Below, piece after piece: positions 59,318 to 64,000 of a stretch of DNA of 64,000 nucleotides. The position numbers were made by a program, and so were the translations under genes. The DNA lies in NCBI RefSeq assembly GCF_949628265.1, contig NC_088787.1:6810501-6874500 (forward strand), in the 5' to 3' direction. The notes beneath the pieces are model-generated. The model worked only from the letters and a program-made list of their open reading frames with translations. It searched no databases and was not told the DNA's origin. How positions within the stretch are numbered: the first letter of the stretch is position 1; every line of letters begins with the position of its first letter. Source of the stretch: Cloeon dipterum (taxonomy: Eukaryota; Arthropoda; Insecta; Ephemeroptera; Baetidae).

Positions 59318-61832
59318 CTAGCCCATTCTGCAGGCGAACAGGAACTTGCCGAGGTTGGGTAGTCCAAACTTGCTGAAGTCGTAAATAGATGATTTTGATC
59401 GTGGAAGACCAGGTTGACTAAACCCCTCAAATTCACCCTGCAAGCTATGTGGAGTCAAGCGACTCACTCCGTAAGGTTCTAAGACGAACCGAGTGAATTT
59501 CGGGAGAAAGGCGCACGCATTCGTTATCAGAATGTTCACTACTTCAATGATGTCGCGTAATTCTTTTCTTAAATGGAAGTAAATTATTAAACTCTTCAAC
59601 TCGCGAAGAATCTGTCCATTGGCAATCAAATTTGAAACTTCCTTCAGAACATCAAGGTCAATACTAACCCCCCTGCCTAAGGTGAAAGTGACCTTTTCCA
59701 GTTTTGGTGCTGAGAGCAGCTGTAGGAGATGTTGACCATAATTACTGTTCTTACTAGAAAATATATTTTTTGATTAGAATGGAGAGTCAAATCAGACTAC
59801 GTCAATCTCTTACAAAATTGCAATATTCCATGTCAGCTCCTTTAGCTCGGCAAAGGTTTGTGTTGGCATCAACGGCTCGTCAGGAGAAAAAAAAGCCGTA
59901 TGCAAGACGAGCCGTTCTAACTTCTCGCAACGGTTCATAATTTCTCCCATTTTTATGTGGAATCGATAGCTATTAATAACAAGTTTCCTTAGATTTGAAC
60001 CATAACGATCCAAAAACCGATGAAAAATCTTTTCTGAAGGAAGAGAAGGATGAACAAAAAGACTCTCTACTTTAGGAAAACCAAGCAGGGAATCGATAAT
60101 GCTCTCCGAGGAATCCAAACCTTCATGCCAGCCAATCTGAAAAAAAACATAGGCTACAGGCTAAATTAAATATGACTAAAACTATAAGCAATAAGTGTTG
60201 TTAATATAAATGCTGAATACCGTTTTAGGTACCAATTTTGGTCAACCCAGAGTGAAAGAACCGAAAAATTCCCAGTGGTTTCAAAATATTTTCGATTTCC
60301 ATGTTAATCACAGGGGGTAGGCAAAAAGGCTAATTTTCGAAATTCAAACCATTATTTATCGGCTTTTTGTTCTAGGTATTTTGAAAAATCCCGTGCCAAA
60401 AGACGCGTAACGATGAGTGCTAATCGACAACACCCACCAAAATCCGGTTCACCTTTATCTCGCCATGGTCGCACAGGGTGCCTGGGCCTCCAGGTCGAGA
60501 GGACCACCCTGAACTCCCACACAGGTTCGCTCTACTCTCGACTCTGACTGCGAACCCACGCTGTGCTCTGATTGGCCGAGCGCAAGGCTCGTCAATAGTG
60601 CTTAACCTAAACTGAACTTTGACTCGGTCGGTGGGAACAAGGGGGATCATGGCTACAATTCATGCAGTTGAAATTATCGTTTATTATCGTTTTTCTGTGA
60701 TAGTAAATTGATAAACAATAACTCTGCATATAGATTCAAGTAGAAAACTGTATTAACAATCGATTTTCCGCTGCAGCATGTGTATTAATTGTGTCTAAAA
60801 TAAGTTGTGTTTACCGTAAGATGCCTCACTTCCGGGAAATATAGGTGAATTGGCAGCGCGGTTGGATAGACGGCCAAATTCATCAATGAGGAGGTCTCCA
60901 AGGGCAGTCTTACTAGGTCTAATAGTTGAGGAATATTGACATCCCATTGGTCCATCAATCTAAGCTTCGGAAGGTGTTCAATGCACAAACGCATCAGTTC
61001 TTCTGGGCTCCATAGTTCTGCAAAACCATTAAACACTTTCAAACGAGAAAAGCTTCGTTTAAATTTGTCAATTGATCCAAAATCCAGGGAACTGCTTCCA
61101 TTAATCCTGACGTCGACATATTCCAACAACTGAAGAGTCTCGCAAATGTGCATCAGATCAGAAAATTCAACTCGCACACACATGGAAATCTCGAGCTTTT
61201 TGAGCTTGCTCAGACTGCAAATGGCTTCAAGTGAAGTTTCATCTAAATTGTAGCGTGACCTAAAACTACTCGAAAATATGTATGTTTCAGGCATTGAATT
61301 TCGTCTGTTTAATATCAGTGACTGAACGTTGGGAGCGTCAGCCGCGATCATCTGTACAACCTGTGAGTGACTCCACTTTTAGAAAATTATAAAGAAAAGT
61401 GAATTACGTCATTTCATTACCCTCGTAAGTTGCTCGTGGAGGTTTTCGTGCGGACAAAAGGACATGAGCCCGTCGAGCTCAATAAATTTCGTCTCCAAAC
61501 TCAGCAAAAAGGAAAAATCCTTGAGCTTCTTTTCGAAATTTTGAATACTATCCCCAAAAGCACAAACAAACTTCTGGCTGGTCAGCTCCCGCAGCAATTT
61601 ATCGCGCAAACAAACAGCTGAAAAATTATATTAAATGTTTGTTATGCCGCAATTAAAAATTAAAAAAGACTGATTTACGCAGAGATTTCAGCCTCGTCCC
61701 GTATTCTTCAAAATCTTGGTAGAAATCAAGATTCTTCACGATTTTTCGTTGTGAAAGCTCAAGCAAACTGCATCTTCTCGATATATTTAGCAGTTTCCTC
61801 TCTGTCAACTTTAGTTTCTCCTCGTCGTTCAT
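59318..61832 (-). CDS. LRR gene Q: leucine-rich-repeat-like protein, 551 aa, inverted copy of P
   Basis: Exons on the minus strand: 61832-61679, 61617-61421, 61360-60815, 60136-59814, 59753-59318, the same lengths as in gene P. The frame is intact. Leucine-rich units such as LEAICSLSKLKKLEI, LLEYVDV and LKELTW are kept, with scattered substitutions elsewhere (for example HPSLPSEKIF for DYYLSSKKIF). The exon 4 donor is the canonical GTAAGA, which supports the less typical GTAGGA in P. Both copies being open suggests selection or recent duplication. Function is unknown; an F-box/LRR-type adaptor is a guess. Confidence 0.72.
60420..60650. other. GC-rich insert in intron 3 of gene Q
   Basis: A 230 bp GC-rich segment absent from the same intron of gene P. 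It contains TTGGCCGAGCGC, similar to a tRNA-type A box, but no matching B box in the right position. It could be a SINE fragment. Confidence 0.3.
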
Positions 61833-62027
61833 GATGAATTGTCTAAGAGAACAAAAAATAAAACTGTGTAAAGCCAACGCGTTAAAGGGAAGCTAATAAA
61901 CTCTTAAAAATGAGGAACTGCGACCTTTTAATTGATCAAGAGACTAAAACTCAAATTTCAATCGTTAACAAACTTCTACTCGTCAATTCCGATCAATATC
62001 AGCCACTGTAATTTTGATTTCACTTAC

Positions 62028-62150
62028 CTTATATCCTCGACTATCGCCCGAAAGTGCAGAGTGTGGTTATACTTCTTGGTGGTAAAATTAGCAACAGTTC
62101 TCGCGACAGACTGAAGCTTGGCTACTCTCTGTTCGTGACTAATAAAACAA
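62028..62150 (-). promoter_or_regulatory. Leader exon/promoter region of LRR gene Q
   Basis: Inverted copy of the gene P leader, with the donor GATATAAG|GTAAGT at 62,028 on the minus strand. Confidence 0.5.
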
Positions 62151-62350
62151 CGCGCTGCTTCAACCCCTGATTGTTATGTTATTTTAGTTTTCAAAGAATA
62201 TTGTTCATCACCGAAAATATGTCCAAAACGATAATGTCTGTAACGCATTTAGTATGAAAAAATTAATAACATGATGTTGTTTTCAGACCTTTGAATAATA
62301 AAAATTGCTTAGCCCAGGAAGATATATATTTTGTGTATTATTGTTTCTTG

Positions 62351-62945
62351 GATAACAATACTAAATTATTTTTTCGCGGGTAAAGTCTTGAATATTTTTT
62401 AGCATTTAATTAATACAGGAATTTCTCCTGGTGAATTGAGCCAGCATAGAACAGAGCATTTTGCTCGTGCGATTTTCCCTGTGTCGCTAGCGTCGAAATA
62501 AATTTTCACGAGCTGTGTGGGGGCAAAATTTTGTTCTCGTGTATTTCATCTTCATAGCAAAAATTCTGCCTCGCAAATCCCCAGATTTTTTACAAAATAT
62601 GCATCCAGCTCAACACAATCGCCGATTAGATTGCACAACCAAAGAATATATATGCTACCGGGCGTTAGCCAAGGTTGGCACTCTTCCACGCTGGCCCCTG
62701 TGGAAATTTTCATGTTATGATTTCAAAAATTATCGTCCAAACAATCTGAGCAGTATAATCAACACCAATTATGCCGAATATTCAATCGAATTTTTAAGTA
62801 AAACTCGCAAATGTGGGAGAGTCAGAGTTTCCAGTCAAATATTTATTTACTTAAAAATATTATTACAAAATTAAATCAAAATTAAGGATACTTTCATATT
62901 TTATAGGGGGAAAAAAATTCCAGAGGTAGGAGAAAAAAATTGTTT
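62351..62945. other. Spacer before the TAZ-M leader
   Basis: No supported gene; an open frame at 62,515-62,874 has no recognisable features. Confidence 0.35.
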
Positions 62946-63110
62946 CTTGGTCATTCCGCTGCACACTCACAGCAAAAATTTCTCCCCTTCCAACCTGTAG
63001 CAAACGATCCCCGATCCCCGTTGTTGGCTTCAAAAAGCCGCACTTAGTGAGCGAGAGTTATTTATATTCCAGGCAAGGCGACGTGCTCTTCTTTTCACTC
63101 CCCTTTCAAG
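62946..63110 (+). promoter_or_regulatory. Leader/promoter module of TAZ-M
   Basis: TCCCCTTCCAACCTGTAGCA, CTTCAAAAAGCCGCACTTAG, AGTGAGCGAGAGTT, GGCGACGTGCTCTTCTTTTC and a donor TTTCAAG|GTATAG. Nearly identical to the TAZ-L module, so TAZ-M belongs to the J/K/L group although 17 kb away. Confidence 0.55.
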
Positions 63111-63508
63111 GTATAGTAATCCTTCAATTATTTTACAAAATATTAAAACAGTAGGGTACATACAATAAGCTTTCAAATTTAAATTTTTTGAATGAATTGA
63201 TGATAAAATTCAAATCAGTTTCAAAGATGTTTTAATTATAAATTGCAATAATATTAAGAACAAACTTTCGAGAAATAGTAATTTTTGTTCATTTAAACAT
63301 GCAATCGCACTGCTCAATGATGAAATTCTCTACATTTTGATCGTTGGATATGCGACACCAATGCGGATATTTGTCCTGCAATAACTTCAAAAATTCCAAG
63401 AATAGGAATCTTGAGCATGGAAGCGGCAGAAAGATTTATACGAATTATTCATAGTATTTTGCCATTGTTTACTAAAAACGCAAATATCTCTAGAAACAAC
63501 CCTGCAAA

Positions 63509-64000
63509 ATGAGTAAATCACCCGAAATACCTATGGATGAAATTGCGGCTCCTCAGCCGGGAAGTTGCTCAGAAAGTTCGGCTGCAGCATCATCTTCTGA
63601 AGATGGAGATAGTGACCAGCTACCTAGTGCTTCACTTCCAAAGGGAAAAGGTGTTCTGAAAGCAAAATTGATCCTGGATGTATGATTTGTCTTTTTATTT
63701 CTGTTTTAAGTGAGTTTTAATATAATTAATTTGCCAATAGGAAAATCTTCAAAACACACTGATGATGGAGATAGTGGTTGATGGCGAAAGGCTGCACGGT
63801 ATGCATTATAACATGCTTTAGGAAATGAAGTTCAGAAAAATATCACAACCACAATTTTTGTTTTTGAAAATATTATCACATGTAAAAGTTTTATTTTTTG
63901 CGTTGTGTAATACATTTTATTTCGATTAAAACATCTTAAACGATATTTTTTAGGTGAAAAGGACTATTTCCTTAATATACACAACACAATTCAAGCTGGT
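63509..64000 (+). CDS. TAZ-M: family member that lacks TAZ1, partial at the window edge
   Basis: Exons 63509-63679, 63741-63798 and 63954-64000 (continues beyond the window); in frame. The first exon begins MSKSPEIPMDEIAAPQPGS, which joins the start of a K/L-type exon 1 (APEIPV) to the middle of exon 3 (DPQPGTSSENAAGASSS), skipping the helix LLHAxxC and the whole TAZ1 finger exon. It then follows the normal order: short helix exon (ENLQNTLMMEIVVDGERLH) and the extra helix exon (GEKDYFLNIHNTIQ). The second TAZ-like domain, if present, lies outside the window. Confidence 0.62.

Larger units (their letters stand above)
58900..62350 (-). repeat. Inverted duplication, copy 2 (LRR gene Q)
   Basis: Reverse complement of 47,143-50,905. 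The arms are separated by about 8 kb that holds TAZ-N and the 5S cluster. The outer IR arms of gene P (46,871 and 51,669) are not duplicated here. Confidence 0.8.

Noticed and set aside
60420..60650. Possible tRNA-derived SINE in gene Q intron 3
   Set aside because: An A-box-like word is present but no B box in the correct order and spacing, so it is listed only as a GC-rich insert.
1..64000. CRISPR arrays, operons or ribosome binding sites
   Set aside because: The window is eukaryotic with spliced genes; no short direct repeats with regular spacers were seen.

Overview
The window looks like animal nuclear DNA, most likely from an arthropod. It is AT-rich, every recognisable gene is split by short GT-AG introns, there are several short fold-back elements, and four eukaryotic 5S rRNA genes are present. 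I cannot name the species; an insect is an inference. All protein calls rest on reading motifs by eye, without any search. Exon models were checked for reading frame, GT/AG borders and intron phase, not against transcripts.

The main content is a cluster of small genes built from TAZ1-type zinc fingers, the HCCC three-zinc fold known from the CBP/p300 coactivators. I count 12 loci (called TAZ-A to TAZ-M here, with TAZ-N out of order inside the second half). The typical gene has six coding exons: exon 1 carries the helix with LLHAxxC, exon 2 carries CxxPxC...H...C...C...C...HWxxCxxxxCPxC, exons 3 and 4 form an acidic or low-complexity linker ending in a short helix, and exons 5 and 6 carry a second, divergent TAZ-like domain. 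No acetyltransferase, bromodomain or full KIX domain is present, so these are orphan TAZ proteins of about 250-590 residues. Intron phases are the same across the family (0, 1, 0, 1, 0).

Layout: 1-7,140, two tandem minus-strand genes A and B, with a 1.2 kb inverted-repeat element in an intron of B. 7,312-9,188, gene C, head to head with B. 9,520-12,000, gene D, decayed after the first TAZ domain. 12,600-14,700, gene E. 15,900-18,135, an LRR-type pseudogene. 18,711-35,170, three tandem units of 5.9, 5.9 and 4.7 kb (genes F, G, H) with internally amplified coiled-coil/linker exons and fold-back elements between modules. 35,715-36,945, gene I. 38,478-46,620, genes J, K and L, of which L is truncated. 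46,871-51,868, an LRR-type gene P inside a pair of inverted arms. 52,362-55,947, gene N with three TAZ domains. 56,126-57,467, four 5S rRNA genes in alternating orientation. 58,900-62,350, an inverted copy of the LRR gene (Q). 62,946-64,000, leader and first exons of gene M, which has lost TAZ1 and runs off the window.

How they may work together: CBP/p300 TAZ1 binds transactivation segments of transcription factors, so stand-alone multi-TAZ proteins could bind the same ligands as competitors or adaptors. This is inference only. Many genes share a similar non-coding leader exon about 230-500 bp upstream of the ATG, which suggests common regulation. The cluster shows ongoing birth and death: tandem duplication, gene conversion, exon fusion, and loss of either the N-terminal or the C-terminal TAZ domain.
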